NCBI RefSeq assembly: GCF_003013715.1
Contig: NC_072812.1
Coordinates: 1,178,001 to 1,242,000 of the forward strand
Origin: Candidozyma auris
Taxonomy: Eukaryota; Ascomycota; Pichiomycetes; Serinales; Metschnikowiaceae
DNA length: 64,000 nucleotides
Reading direction: 5' to 3'
Shown here: positions 1 through 8,606 of the stretch, piece after piece
How the letters are laid out: every line of letters begins with the position of its first letter
Numbering within the stretch: the first letter of the stretch is position 1
Notes under the pieces: generated by a model
What the model was told of the DNA's origin: nothing
Databases searched by the model: none
Seen by the model: the letters and a program-made list of their open reading frames with translations, nothing else
Made by a program: the position numbers and the translations under genes

Positions 1-292
1 ATGTGTTTTGTCCACCAATGTTCATGGCACACGAGCCACAGATACCTTCTCTGCAAGACCTTCTGAAGGTTAAAGTCGAGTCTTGCTCATTCTTGATCTT
101 CAAAAGGGCGTCCAAAACCATAGGTCCGCAAGCGTTCAAGTCGATTTCATACGTTTGCATCTTTGGCTCCACTTCTGGAGTGTCCGGGTTCCATCTGTAA
201 ATTTGAAACTTCTTAATCCTTGGTTGCGCTGCAGTAGCCAAACCTCTTGACGTGGTCAAACGTGCTACTGGTCTGAAAAATGTCTTCAACAT
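1..292 (-). CDS. SDH2: Succinate dehydrogenase iron-sulfur subunit (5' part, cut by window edge)
   Basis: Electron-transfer subunit of mitochondrial complex II; it passes electrons from the flavoprotein subunit to ubiquinone. The reading frame opens at the ATG at 292-290 with an Arg-rich N-terminus that reads like a mitochondrial presequence ([20 protein letters not shown]). It continues through a typical SDH2 start ([17 protein letters not shown]) into the [2Fe-2S] cysteine motif [12 protein letters not shown]. About 97 codons are visible; the rest lies left of the window. No intron is seen in this part. A CCAAT-type site about 150 bp upstream fits HAP-complex control, which is known for S. 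cerevisiae SDH2. Confidence 0.95.
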   Translation of the reverse strand, partial: MLKTFFRPVARLTTSRGLATAAQPRIKKFQIYRWNPDTPEVEPKMQTYEIDLNACGPMVLDALLKIKNEQDSTLTFRRSCREGICGSCAMNIGGQNT

Positions 293-828
293 GGCTTATT
301 GGTGATCTTAGCAGAAGAAGAGATTGTAGAGATTGATATGGGTGGCATTTTTTTTTAATGAGAGTTCATAGTGAGCCCGGCGCTAGTCCGGGTGCGGGTC
401 ATGTGCAGGAGTGACAAATATGAAATTCTCCATCACTGATTGGCTCACCCCAGCTTTTGTCACACACCCGTGCACCTGGTCATGGTTGGAAGACGTGGCA
501 TGTGACTTGAAGATTACTGGAGATGTGCCACAAAATCGAAGATGATCATGCGTTGAGAAAGTTTAACAGCAACTGCATAATCAGAATTGGTATTATTTTT
601 TGATGGATGCATCTTTAGGGTGAATCTCTCATCTTCGCTCATGTCCATTGTGTGACCCTCTACCCCGGAACATGTCGCTCTGCTTAGCGCGAAAAACCTC
701 GGATTTCACTTTGTGTATCACCTGAAAGTCACGCTTTACCACACCTATCCCGGGGAGATCGGGATAGATAACTTTGTGTGGCTTTTATGGCTGCAAAAAT
801 TCTAGGTAGCGGGAGCTCAGTTGCAGAT
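293..828. other. Intergenic: SDH2 promoter and DSD1 3' flank
   Basis: No gene is seen. The region holds the SDH2 upstream sequence, with a CCAAT element at 439-443, followed by the 3' flank of DSD1. A T-run at 349-357 lies about 60 bp upstream of the SDH2 ATG and could be a promoter poly(dA:dT) tract. Confidence 0.6.
438..445 (-). promoter_or_regulatory. CCAAT box (HAP2/3/4/5-type) upstream of SDH2
   Basis: The plus strand reads TGATTGGC, so the SDH2 sense strand carries GCCAATCA about 150 bp before the ATG. It matches the HAP consensus TNRYTGGB. HAP control of SDH2 is established in S. cerevisiae; function here is inference. Confidence 0.5.
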
Positions 829-2076
829 TTACCAAAGCTTCGCTGGAATCCAAACGTCAGTAACAATGTCATTCTCGATAACATAGTACCACGCATGATT
901 AGAAGCCGTCATGCATGCATGCTGGGGTACTATTACTAACTTGGTACCGTAAGGGATGAAATGTGCTCTCTGGGACAATGGCTGCAAAACTCCATGCTCT
1001 TGACTTACGCGAGCTACGTGCCATTCTCTGTGCTCAACCGGGGCCACAATTCTCCCGTAACCTGGCAAAGGGCCCGTATCCTTGGAGAAAGCAATACCTC
1101 CAGCGTTTATAAGCTGTTCACCCGGCGGTATGTTTCCACGCCCGGGGTACTCAGAAATTACCTCAGAAAGAACATAAATGGAGACGTCTTCCAAATCGAC
1201 TAGGCCAGTAGCCACCTGTTGAAGATCACAACATGAGTAATTACCCGCATGAAGCTCCAAATCCCCCACGAGCTTTTCACCCAAGGCGTCCTCGATCTCT
1301 TGAATACTCTTCACTTGCTGAGAAATATGCGCTGTAGGAGTTGCCCCCACCGATAACTGTAACTGTAAGTTCGGGTCAACGGCAAGTGCTTGTTTTGCAG
1401 CAAGATTTGCATGCTTGATTTCAGAAACAAGTAAGGCCTTTGCATCGTCACCAGATCTCGCATCGTATGAATGTCCAGCATGACAATAAAATCCGTGTAA
1501 TATGATAGTAGTAGTCGACAGGATTTCTCTGATAAGTGAGTGGAGTCTTTCCGTATTCTCCTCAAGGCCAGCTCTATGAGTGCCCATATCGATTTTGACA
1601 TAAACTGTCCATTTGCAGCCATTTTCCGCAGCGTACTCTTTCAAAGCATTCACTTGCGAGATGTTATCCACCATAAGCTTAAATGAAGGTACCAGGCTTT
1701 GGAATCTTGCGAATTCTGGTAACATCAGCTTGGAAACAGGTAAGCCGTACAATATGTCCTTCACTATGCCCTCATCAACAAGCGGCAACACCATGTATGC
1801 TTCTGGTAGTGTCGATACCACGATTTTGTCTGAAGTGTAACTGCCATCTCCTTGCAATTGAATCCTCACACCCTCAAGCGCCTTATGAGTTTTAATGTGA
1901 ACTCTAAAATTGACTCCTAGCGCCTTAGCGCCCAGGAGCATACGAGTTGAATTATTGATAAACTTCTTCTTATCGATAAGAAGTGAAGGAACGGGAAGAT
2001 CCGAGACCTTTAAATTTTTAAATTCATCAAGAAGCCTGGCTTTATCAGGAACAATGTAATGTGAATGTGGTAACAT
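829..2076 (-). CDS. DSD1: D-serine dehydratase, PLP- and zinc-dependent
   Basis: 415 aa, close to S. cerevisiae Dsd1 (about 428). It deaminates D-serine to pyruvate and ammonia. The N-terminal alanine-racemase-like barrel carries the HIKTHK motif, in which Lys62 is the likely Schiff-base lysine for PLP. The C-terminal beta domain contains HAC (His386 and Cys388), which matches the zinc-binding pair of eukaryotic D-serine dehydratases. The start is the ATG at 2076. A TATATATAT stretch at 2132-2140 lies about 56 bp upstream. The gene is on the same strand as YHB1 and the nitronate monooxygenase. No damage is visible. Confidence 0.92.
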   Translation of the reverse strand: MLPHSHYIVPDKARLLDEFKNLKVSDLPVPSLLIDKKKFINNSTRMLLGAKALGVNFRVHIKTHKALEGVRIQLQGDGSYTSDKIVVSTLPEAYMVLPLVDEGIVKDILYGLPVSKLMLPEFARFQSLVPSFKLMVDNISQVNALKEYAAENGCKWTVYVKIDMGTHRAGLEENTERLHSLIREILSTTTIILHGFYCHAGHSYDARSGDDAKALLVSEIKHANLAAKQALAVDPNLQLQLSVGATPTAHISQQVKSIQEIEDALGEKLVGDLELHAGNYSCCDLQQVATGLVDLEDVSIYVLSEVISEYPGRGNIPPGEQLINAGGIAFSKDTGPLPGYGRIVAPVEHREWHVARVSQEHGVLQPLSQRAHFIPYGTKLVIVPQHACMTASNHAWYYVIENDIVTDVWIPAKLW

Positions 2077-2383
2077 GGCTATGGGTCAATTTTCAACCGA
2101 CCTTTCACAAAAGAGTCCCAGGCGGAATTGGTATATATATGTCCAAACAGTGGAGAAGTTTCGCGCGAGGATCGCAGTAGCCCGAGCTGACTCTGCTTCA
2201 TAGAAGTCAGCTCTGACTATGAAAAAAAAAAAAAAAGGCAACAAAATAAATCTGAAATTAGACAAAGTCAAACTCTAGTAGATAAAAAACAACAAAAGGA
2301 ACCTATGTCAAACAAATATCTAGGATAGTAAATAGTCATAACCATGCATTCATAAGTTTATATATATATGTATACTTTATGCT
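2077..2383. other. Intergenic: DSD1 promoter and YHB1 3' flank
   Basis: No gene is seen. It contains a TATA-like run at 2132-2140 (minus-strand sense for DSD1), an A15 tract around 2222-2236, and a TA-rich stretch at 2359-2374 just past the YHB1 stop that probably serves 3'-end formation. Confidence 0.5.
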
Positions 2384-3601
2384 TTAAACTGCAGTTGGAC
2401 CAAAAAACTCAGAGTTGATGTCCGACTTGTTGCGTTTTTCTAACTCGCCTCTAACAAACTCCATGTAACCAAGAGGACCAAGCATGTAAACTTCGGAGTT
2501 AGCCAAGTCCAAGGCGTCAAAGTGTTCAGCAGAGAGCTTTGTGTTCTCATTGTCATTGAGCTTGATGAACTTAAACAACTGAGGGTATTCCTCTTTCTTC
2601 TGTTGGAACCATTTCTCAAAAGGCACCGATTCAGCACGTTGATTGGAGTAGAGAAGGGTCACTTTCTTACCGTCCTTCAAAGCCTTCTCAGCAATGGAGA
2701 CGAGTGGAGTGATACCAATACCGCCTGCAAAGAGAACAACGTCTTTGTCGTTTTCCTGGTACGTGAATCTACCAGCAGGAGGGGCGACCTTTATGTTGTC
2801 ACCCACCTTCAACGTGTTATGGATGTAATTTGAGATGACACCTTGGTCCAATTTTTTCACTGAGATACGGTATTCTCCAGACTCTGGATACTCAGAGATG
2901 GAATATTCTCTGGACTTCTCAACGTCGCTGCCTGGTATCAAGAACCTGAAACCAAGGTACTGTCCTCTTAAAGGCTTTGCCACTTTTGAGCCATCAGCGG
3001 GCTTGAAGTAGACAGACTTGACATCGTCGGTCTCTTCTTCGATTCTAGTCACCACGAAATCCTTAAATCCCTCCCATGGTTGTTTCTGGTACTCTGCAAA
3101 CTCAGCGTCAATCAAAAGCTGAGCCAAGTTACCGTAAGCAATGCTCCAAGCCTCCACAAACTCTGGGGTGGCGATCTTCTCGCCTAAAAGCTTACCCATA
3201 GTTGTGATCAAGTGGTTACCCACAACGGGGTAGTGCTCAGCTCTCACTTGCAAGCCGACGTGCTTGACGACAATCTGCTTGACGAAGTCGGTCAAGGGCG
3301 TCAAGTCGTCAATATTCTTCGCATAGTTGAGCAATGCAAATGCTAACACTTTTGGCTGTCTGTATGTGATCTGGTTGGTGTCATTGAAGAAAGGTCTCAC
3401 CTCAGGGTTCCCATTAAGCATCGAGTTGTAAAACGCTTTGGTGAGTTCGAGACCGCTAGACTCAAGAATGGGCACAGAGGCCTTGATGAGATTCTTCTGG
3501 GCTTCCGTCAACTCCTGGGCCTTGTATATCTGTGGTGCTGTTGTCATTCTGCGAGTGTGAAAAAATGGTTGCAAAATTCTAAGCAGACGAGCTGTGCGCA
3601 T
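2384..3601 (-). CDS. YHB1: Flavohemoglobin, nitric oxide dioxygenase
   Basis: 405 aa. It converts NO plus O2 to nitrate using heme, FAD and NAD(P)H. The order is an N-terminal globin domain (proximal His in VVKHVGL, about residue 114), the FAD-binding barrel (REYSIS), then the NAD-binding domain (FAGGIGITPL). The first ATG (3601) adds 18 residues rich in Arg and hydrophobics, with no acidic residue, which looks like a mitochondrial presequence. The second in-frame ATG (3547, MTTAPQIYKAQ) starts a protein of the usual cytosolic flavohemoglobin length. Both starts could be used. A nitronate monooxygenase gene lies just upstream on the same strand. Confidence 0.95.
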   Translation of the reverse strand: MRTARLLRILQPFFHTRRMTTAPQIYKAQELTEAQKNLIKASVPILESSGLELTKAFYNSMLNGNPEVRPFFNDTNQITYRQPKVLAFALLNYAKNIDDLTPLTDFVKQIVVKHVGLQVRAEHYPVVGNHLITTMGKLLGEKIATPEFVEAWSIAYGNLAQLLIDAEFAEYQKQPWEGFKDFVVTRIEEETDDVKSVYFKPADGSKVAKPLRGQYLGFRFLIPGSDVEKSREYSISEYPESGEYRISVKKLDQGVISNYIHNTLKVGDNIKVAPPAGRFTYQENDKDVVLFAGGIGITPLVSIAEKALKDGKKVTLLYSNQRAESVPFEKWFQQKKEEYPQLFKFIKLNDNENTKLSAEHFDALDLANSEVYMLGPLGYMEFVRGELEKRNKSDINSEFFGPTAV

Positions 3602-3901
3602 ACGCTATGAAGGTGAGGAAACAAGACAAACAATATTTCTTTAAACAGGTTGGCGAAGAGGGTCCTTTAATAGCTCTACCGCTCTAAGGGTTTCAGATCC
3701 TTCCCAACATAACGCTGCTGCAACCCACTCATCTCATGACCAATAAGTGAGCTGAGATTACTCAAGCATGCGTGCGGGCCGCACTGTAATCAGGTGAGAA
3801 GACCTTCGCAAACAGGTGCCTCATTTCGAGTGTCCCGTAAATACCCGTTAGGAACACATAGTGGCGGGCCCTTCGCGCCGGAAATTGGTCGGAACAGAAA
3901 T
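3602..3901. other. Intergenic: YHB1 promoter
   Basis: A 300-bp gap between the YHB1 start and the stop of the upstream same-strand gene. It is fairly GC-rich. I see no clear TATA box and no recognisable gene. Confidence 0.4.
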
Positions 3902-5041
3902 TCACTCCTCGACAAGAACACTTTTAATGTCCCTGGACAACGCCCGCACTATGTCGTGACTTTTACCGCCTGGCGTGACTTTGGTGTAATTTTTACCGGC
4001 CAAGTAGAACCCGCATCCTGGGGGAAACAATTTCGCAGCCGATTTATAGGCGTAGTACAGGTAGCCATACAGAGGAAGGTTTCCCAGGGATTGATTTTGG
4101 AGAGCCTCAATAAATGGGGTTTTAAGGGTTCGGGCGGTTTTCCCTGACACCAAGGAGGTCATTACTGTTTCAGGTTTTTCTCCCGCTCCTTGTACCACAT
4201 CGCCGATATAAGGAGGAGCGCTCAGTTCGGCGCTAGTGACAAACACCGTGCCCATCGACACCGCTGCGGCGCCCTGCTTAATGAACTCACCCGCTTCTTT
4301 CCCGTTGACAATGCCTCCAGCAGGCACCACAAAAACAGGGCTTGAAGCACCCACGAGTTCTCTGACTTCTGTAAATAACTCCTTTGTGGTCAACTTGGTG
4401 TCGTTTTCACCTTCATTGAGAAAGTTGCCTCGGTGACCACCAGCTTCGTAACCCTGACACACCAAAGCGTCTACACCAGCTTGCAAAGCGGCCTGGGCTT
4501 CCTCCACGCATGTTACACAAGCAAAAACATGCATGTTGTTGAGGTGGAAAAGTTGCACCGTAGCTGGTTCCGGGAGTCCGAAATGGAACGATACGATCTT
4601 CACATTGCACGAGGCGAGTCTTTCGATGAAGTGAGCTGTTTGCTCGGGGCGTTTGTGCTCAAACTCCTTGAACGACACATTGATACGGTGAAACTCGGGT
4701 ACAGCATCTTTCAATTGTGTTTCGCTCACCTGGCCAGCATGTGAGAAGAGCTTGTACCAGTTGCTCCGCTCCTCAGGACCTGGAGGCACCTGTTTGGCGA
4801 AGTCGTGGGCAAAGAAGTTGATGTTGACTGGGACCTTATCTCCTGCTAGATCTCTGAAGGCCTTGATCTGCTCAAAAACAGACTCTGTCGACTCGATCAA
4901 GTTGACTGACGCCATTGGCAAAGAACCTAAGGCTCCCGCTTTGGCAACCTCCGCGGCCATCTTCACTGTAGACACCCCTGCCATGGGCGCTTGCATTACA
5001 GGTATCGTGAGTCCGAATCTTTCGAGGAATTGCTTGTACAT
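3902..5041 (-). CDS. Nitronate monooxygenase (2-nitropropane dioxygenase family)
   Basis: 379 aa from the ATG at 5041 (MYKQFLERFGLTIPVMQAPM). FMN-dependent TIM-barrel enzyme that oxidises alkyl nitronates such as propionate-3-nitronate. Family hallmarks are the N-terminal QAPMAG loop, the GSLPMASV strand, the central QGYEAGGHRG phosphate-binding segment, and the VPAGGIVNG and AAAVSMGT strands near the FMN. It corresponds to S. cerevisiae YJR149W. A longer reading frame exists upstream, but it has no ATG and its sequence is Phe/Tyr-rich leader, so 5041 is preferred. It sits directly upstream of YHB1 on the same strand. Confidence 0.9.
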   Translation of the reverse strand: MYKQFLERFGLTIPVMQAPMAGVSTVKMAAEVAKAGALGSLPMASVNLIESTESVFEQIKAFRDLAGDKVPVNINFFAHDFAKQVPPGPEERSNWYKLFSHAGQVSETQLKDAVPEFHRINVSFKEFEHKRPEQTAHFIERLASCNVKIVSFHFGLPEPATVQLFHLNNMHVFACVTCVEEAQAALQAGVDALVCQGYEAGGHRGNFLNEGENDTKLTTKELFTEVRELVGASSPVFVVPAGGIVNGKEAGEFIKQGAAAVSMGTVFVTSAELSAPPYIGDVVQGAGEKPETVMTSLVSGKTARTLKTPFIEALQNQSLGNLPLYGYLYYAYKSAAKLFPPGCGFYLAGKNYTKVTPGGKSHDIVRALSRDIKSVLVEE

Positions 5042-5293
5042 GTTGATGATAGTAGAGTAGAAGAAGAAGAAGGAGTTGTGGGGGTTTTTATGTGGCACCG
5101 AAATTGGAAAGGTCCAACTGAAACTACATGCAATATACAGATACCAGAATGCTTGCGAATGTATTATGCCTTTTTAATGGTTATTTACAGAACGATGGTC
5201 GTGACTCATACCGGGACATACTATTAGGAGGTCCCAGCTCATGATGGCCCATACAAGGGCTGCTCTTTAAAGTTGTGTGCGACAAGTCTTTTT

Positions 5294-5578
5294 TTACTCC
5301 AGAATGGCATCCTTGAGAGCCAACTTTCTCGAGTGGGCGTCGAAGTAAGCCCTCAAATCTTCAAATCTCTTATTTTCTGGATTGATCTCCATTACGTTTT
5401 TGTCCTTAAAGGTAACCTTCACGAGTGGCTCCTCGTTACCATTCAAGATCTTGTAGTCGATTGTGCACCCGCTCTTCTGGACGCCAGGAATTCTTCCAAT
5501 AAATAGCCTGACGGGCTTGGCGGCCTCAGAGAAGGGGTTGAACCGCACAGAGACTTTGGTGAAGTACTTGGTTATCAT
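5294..5578 (-). CDS. MRPL44: Mitochondrial ribosomal large-subunit protein mL53
   Basis: 94 aa, near the yeast family length (about 98). The N-terminus MITKYFTKVSVRFNPF closely follows yeast Mrpl44, which is a thioredoxin-fold component of the mitochondrial large subunit. It has no long presequence, as in the family. The ATG at 5578 is the only plausible start. It lies between the nitronate monooxygenase and the TENA-family gene, all on the minus strand. Confidence 0.88.
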   Translation of the reverse strand: MITKYFTKVSVRFNPFSEAAKPVRLFIGRIPGVQKSGCTIDYKILNGNEEPLVKVTFKDKNVMEINPENKRFEDLRAYFDAHSRKLALKDAILE

Positions 5579-5703
5579 GGCCTGCCAGTGTGATTGGAGT
5601 AGAATTCTCGGATTGGAAATTTTTCAATGCTCCTCCCCTGGTAGTTCACATCCGTACACCTATACATAACGGCGGATTTTGCTACAAGCAATTCTAAACA
5701 GAT

Positions 5704-6396
5704 TTACTCATGGTATTCGTAGCAGGCGTCGAAAAACTCGATTTCCAAATCCAAAGTCTTTTCGAAGAACTCCGTGCATTTTCTCTTGCTCTCCACATCA
5801 ACACCCACGCGATTCACCTCGGCTGCAAGGAAGTCACACCAGGCACCAAACTCTGGCCCACTGTGTAGCACAACCCATTCAGAGTGCTTGTAAGAAAGCA
5901 GCTTCGTCTCTGGGGTTCTTTGCAAGTGATACTCTGCCCAGCCCTGGTACACTTTCTCCATGACATACATGAAAGTGATGATCTCAGGGTACAGGGTCAG
6001 TTCGAATGTCAAGTAAGCGAGCACATCGAGGTATTTTTGCACAGCAGGAAGTGTTGGTGGATTGTCGTTCAACATCGACTTGGCGTGGGCCTCAATTTCT
6101 TCTCTGGACTCAGCCTTGAGCTGGTCTAAGCATTTGAAGAAGTAAGTGTTCTCAGAGTTGGAGACGAACCCAATCTGTTTGCCCAAAACGATGGCCGATT
6201 CCGGCCTGTCACAACGTGCTAAAGCATTGCCAAAAAGATTCAAGCCCAATTGGAAAAATTTGAGGTCTTGCACCAAGTAGGTGAAAAGCTTGTAGTCCGG
6301 TAAGGAGCCTTTGCAAAGCTCGTTGGTGAGAGCGCAAGTGATCAGCCTGTGAAACTTCTCCAGGAACTGCTCCAACAATGAATCTACGAAAGGCAT
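5704..6396 (-). CDS. TENA/THI-4 family protein (PET18-like)
   Basis: 230 aa from the ATG at 6396 (MPFVDSLLEQFLEKFHRL). All-alpha, heme-oxygenase-like fold expected from the TENA/THI-4/PQQC family. The segment LPDYKLFTYLVQDLKFF matches the family pattern near the active-site pocket, and the C-terminus keeps acidic FFEKTLDLEIEFFDACY helices. Members include thiaminase II domains and yeast Pet18. The substrate is not visible, so thiamine salvage is only a possibility. An upstream extension in frame lacks an ATG. The gene is compact and intact. Confidence 0.75.
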   Translation of the reverse strand: MPFVDSLLEQFLEKFHRLITCALTNELCKGSLPDYKLFTYLVQDLKFFQLGLNLFGNALARCDRPESAIVLGKQIGFVSNSENTYFFKCLDQLKAESREEIEAHAKSMLNDNPPTLPAVQKYLDVLAYLTFELTLYPEIITFMYVMEKVYQGWAEYHLQRTPETKLLSYKHSEWVVLHSGPEFGAWCDFLAAEVNRVGVDVESKRKCTEFFEKTLDLEIEFFDACYEYHE

Positions 6397-6734
6397 CACA
6401 AAAGCTAAAGAGGGAGTTACTGATAGAGTTAAGTTGCCTAGTGGCCAACTGACCAATGAATACAATCACGGGGTTATGCGCTTACAGAGTGCGACTTCGA
6501 GAGACTGTTATGCTGTTAGCGGGACAATAACGTCTGTATCACAAATGATGTTGTCAGACAAGTTTGTGAAGTTTTCGTCCGTCGCATTGTTGCGTATTCA
6601 ATATCTTTCAGCAAGTTTATCTCGCCCGAGGGTACCATCTCTTGAAAAAGCTGCTATCGCAAAGACTATTGGCTGCGAACTTTACAACTGATAACGTTCA
6701 CTTCACGTCCACTCTATTGTCCAATGAAGCAGCA

Positions 6735-6774
6735 TCGGTGCTAACACCGAGGATGAAAAAAAAAAAAAAAAAAA
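6735..6774. repeat. Short inverted repeat followed by an A19 tract
   Basis: TCGGTG and CACCGA form a perfect 6-bp inverted repeat around a CTAA spacer, followed 5 bp later by 19 consecutive A residues. A CGG-containing dyad can be a site for a Zn2Cys6 dimer, and a poly(dA) tract excludes nucleosomes. Both roles are inferred. Confidence 0.45.
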
Positions 6775-7829
6775 TCGACCTCAGTCGCTGATAAACGAAA
6801 GACGCAAGTAGAGAATGTGATCACGAAAAAGGTATTGCAGTCTCCATAACCAGTCGAATGCAAGAAGCGATGGTCATAGATAACCAGATAAGCCTTTGTT
6901 TATCACCGAAGAGCACACTAGAATAGTGGTTGGTCGGTCCAGTTTCATCGGACCTTGACCAATGCAGTTTTGACAGATGAATCGCGCAACTTCATATGTC
7001 ATTTCCAACAGAGCCCACAGTTACGATGGTTTTTCATACTTGGGAGTCAGCTTACACATGTATCGTGATAGATCAAGAAACCTGGAATACATCTGTATTT
7101 CCATTCGGTTTGCTGAACAATAAGCCGACTTCCTCATCCGTAGAATGGTGTAAAAGCCTCGCTTCTTTCGAAAACTAGCAGACGTGTTTCGAGTATCTCA
7201 TTTGCATGTGAGTCTGCGTCAGAACCTGTGGAAACGATCTCGTCAATACCCGGAACATTTTGTTGCTGGAGTCCAAAACGAGTGAGGCTTAGCTATATGG
7301 AAGGTCCTCTTATCTATGCTACAATGGGTTGTTAGCTCGCGACCATCAAGTTTGCGTAGTTAATGGAGTTATTGTTAAAGCGCATTGTAAGCTTGTCTGT
7401 TCAGATGCACTTCTACCAGGAAATTACAGGGAGTCATTTCAATTAATTAGCCTATACAGCACAAACTTCATGCCAATTTGTGTCAAGTCATTAGACTGGG
7501 GAATTTTACGATCAACTATAAACCATCTCTAGATCTTGGCTGCACCTCGACAAAAACAAAAGCGTGGAATACTAATTGATGAATGTGACAACTAACGTTT
7601 CGTAGATAGTCGATGCATGCTTTGCCCAATGAGAGCGGTGGATGCTTATCGTTGAGAGTAGGCTTGATGCATCAAGTTTTTGCGCTTCCTTTGCGGCTCA
7701 TCCTCGAGGTGGTTTACAATTTTGCAACCACAACTCGTGGTAGAGCATAATCACATTTCAACACGAAAATTTAATACACGCAACCGATTATCCATGGAAA
7801 AACAAGGATGAATCGAGCATCCTGAGAGG

Positions 7830-7837
7830 TATATAAA
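7830..7837 (+). promoter_or_regulatory. TATA box of the secreted-protein gene
   Basis: TATATAAA lies about 72 bp upstream of the ATG at 7909 and is followed by a T/C-rich leader. This is the usual arrangement for a strongly expressed yeast gene. Confidence 0.7.
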
Positions 7838-7908
7838 CTGGTGGGTTTTCCCAGTTTTTTCCAGTTCTCCATCAGTTCTCATCTGTCTACTTCAAACACT
7901 CAATCACT

Positions 7909-8265
7909 ATGCAATTTTCTAAGGTTATCATTTCTGGTCTTGTCGCCACTACCGCTGTTTCTGCTTCTCCTATCATTACTGAAGACTTGGTGAAGAAAGA
8001 CGTTGTTGACACCGTCTTGGGAGATGTCGAGTCTCTTCTTGGCACCGTGGTCACCGATGTCACCAAACTCTTGGCTGATGCCGGTGTCAACGTCACTTCC
8101 ATCCTCGAGCCAATCCTTGCTCCCTTGGACTTAAAGAAGAGAGATGCAGAGGCTACTAAGTTGGAGGCTAGAGACCTCGACGCTTTGGTTGGCGATGTTG
8201 ACAAGCTTGTGTCTGACCTCTTGAAGGGAGTTGGTAAACTCACCGCCGACTTGGTTGGTCTTTAA
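7909..8265 (+). CDS. Small secreted protein with Kex2-type processing site (unrecognised family)
   Basis: 118 aa. Residues 1-19 are a clear signal peptide (MQFSKVIISGLVATTAVSA). There is a KK at 29-30, a KKR Kex2-type site at 76-78 followed by DAEA (the type of dipeptide trimmed by Ste13), and one N-glycosylation sequon (NVT, 61-63). The two halves share an LGDV-[ED]-x-L-type segment and can form amphipathic helices rich in Val, Leu and Asp. There is no Cys, Trp or GPI signal. Codons are strongly biased to GTC, GTT, GCC, TTG and AAG, so expression is probably high. It is not a recognised pheromone or cell-wall family. A structural or peptide role is conjecture. Confidence 0.8.
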   Translation: MQFSKVIISGLVATTAVSASPIITEDLVKKDVVDTVLGDVESLLGTVVTDVTKLLADAGVNVTSILEPILAPLDLKKRDAEATKLEARDLDALVGDVDKLVSDLLKGVGKLTADLVGL

Positions 8266-8351
8266 ATTATTCCGGATCATAGCTTTTGGATTGTTGACTA
8301 TTTCAACTCGGCTATCTTTGCTGATGATTATTTATTCTAGTATGTTTTAAT

Positions 8352-8397
<46 letters not shown>

Positions 8398-8606
8398 AAA
8401 AATAAAAATAAAAAATACCCTTTAATTACTATGTAAGATTGCCTTGTACTTGAGCGTAAAATAAAGTCAAAGATGACATTCTTATCTGTGAGACAAGCTT
8501 TGAGTTCACATTGTAACCATGCTGTTTTTGTCGTTCTCAAAAGTAACTACTATCCTCAGCAGATTTTGAATAATGTTAAAGCAGACTTATTTAATGCAGA
8601 AGGACA
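8266..8606. other. Convergent intergenic region with AT microsatellite
   Basis: This is the shared 3' flank of the secreted-protein gene (plus) and the dehydratase-like gene (minus). It holds an (AT)n run and an A-rich tract, described separately. No gene is seen. Confidence 0.5.
8355..8416. repeat. (AT)n microsatellite and adjoining A-rich tract
   Basis: About 18 uninterrupted AT units run to about 8392, then an A-rich stretch broken only by single T residues. It lies about 90 bp past the stop of the secreted-protein gene, where it may act in polyadenylation (efficiency elements are UA-rich) and should be length-polymorphic. Confidence 0.85.

Larger units (their letters stand above)
6397..7908. 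other. Long intergenic region (1.5 kb)
   Basis: No supported gene: the open frames here are at most about 85 codons, weak, and resemble nothing I know. It holds the divergent promoters of the TENA-family gene and the secreted-protein gene. Notable points are a perfect 6-bp dyad TCGGTG-CTAA-CACCGA at 6735-6750, an A19 tract at 6756-6774, and a TATA box at 7830-7837. The length suggests a heavily regulated promoter for the secreted-protein gene. Confidence 0.6.

Noticed and set aside
7887..8243. Minus-strand 118-codon frame
   Set aside because: Antisense shadow of the secreted-protein gene, whose signal peptide and codon bias are decisive.
7909..8265. Alpha-factor-like pheromone precursor
   Set aside because: KR-DAEA fits pheromone processing, but there are no tandem copies and no pheromone-like 9-15-residue peptide after the site.
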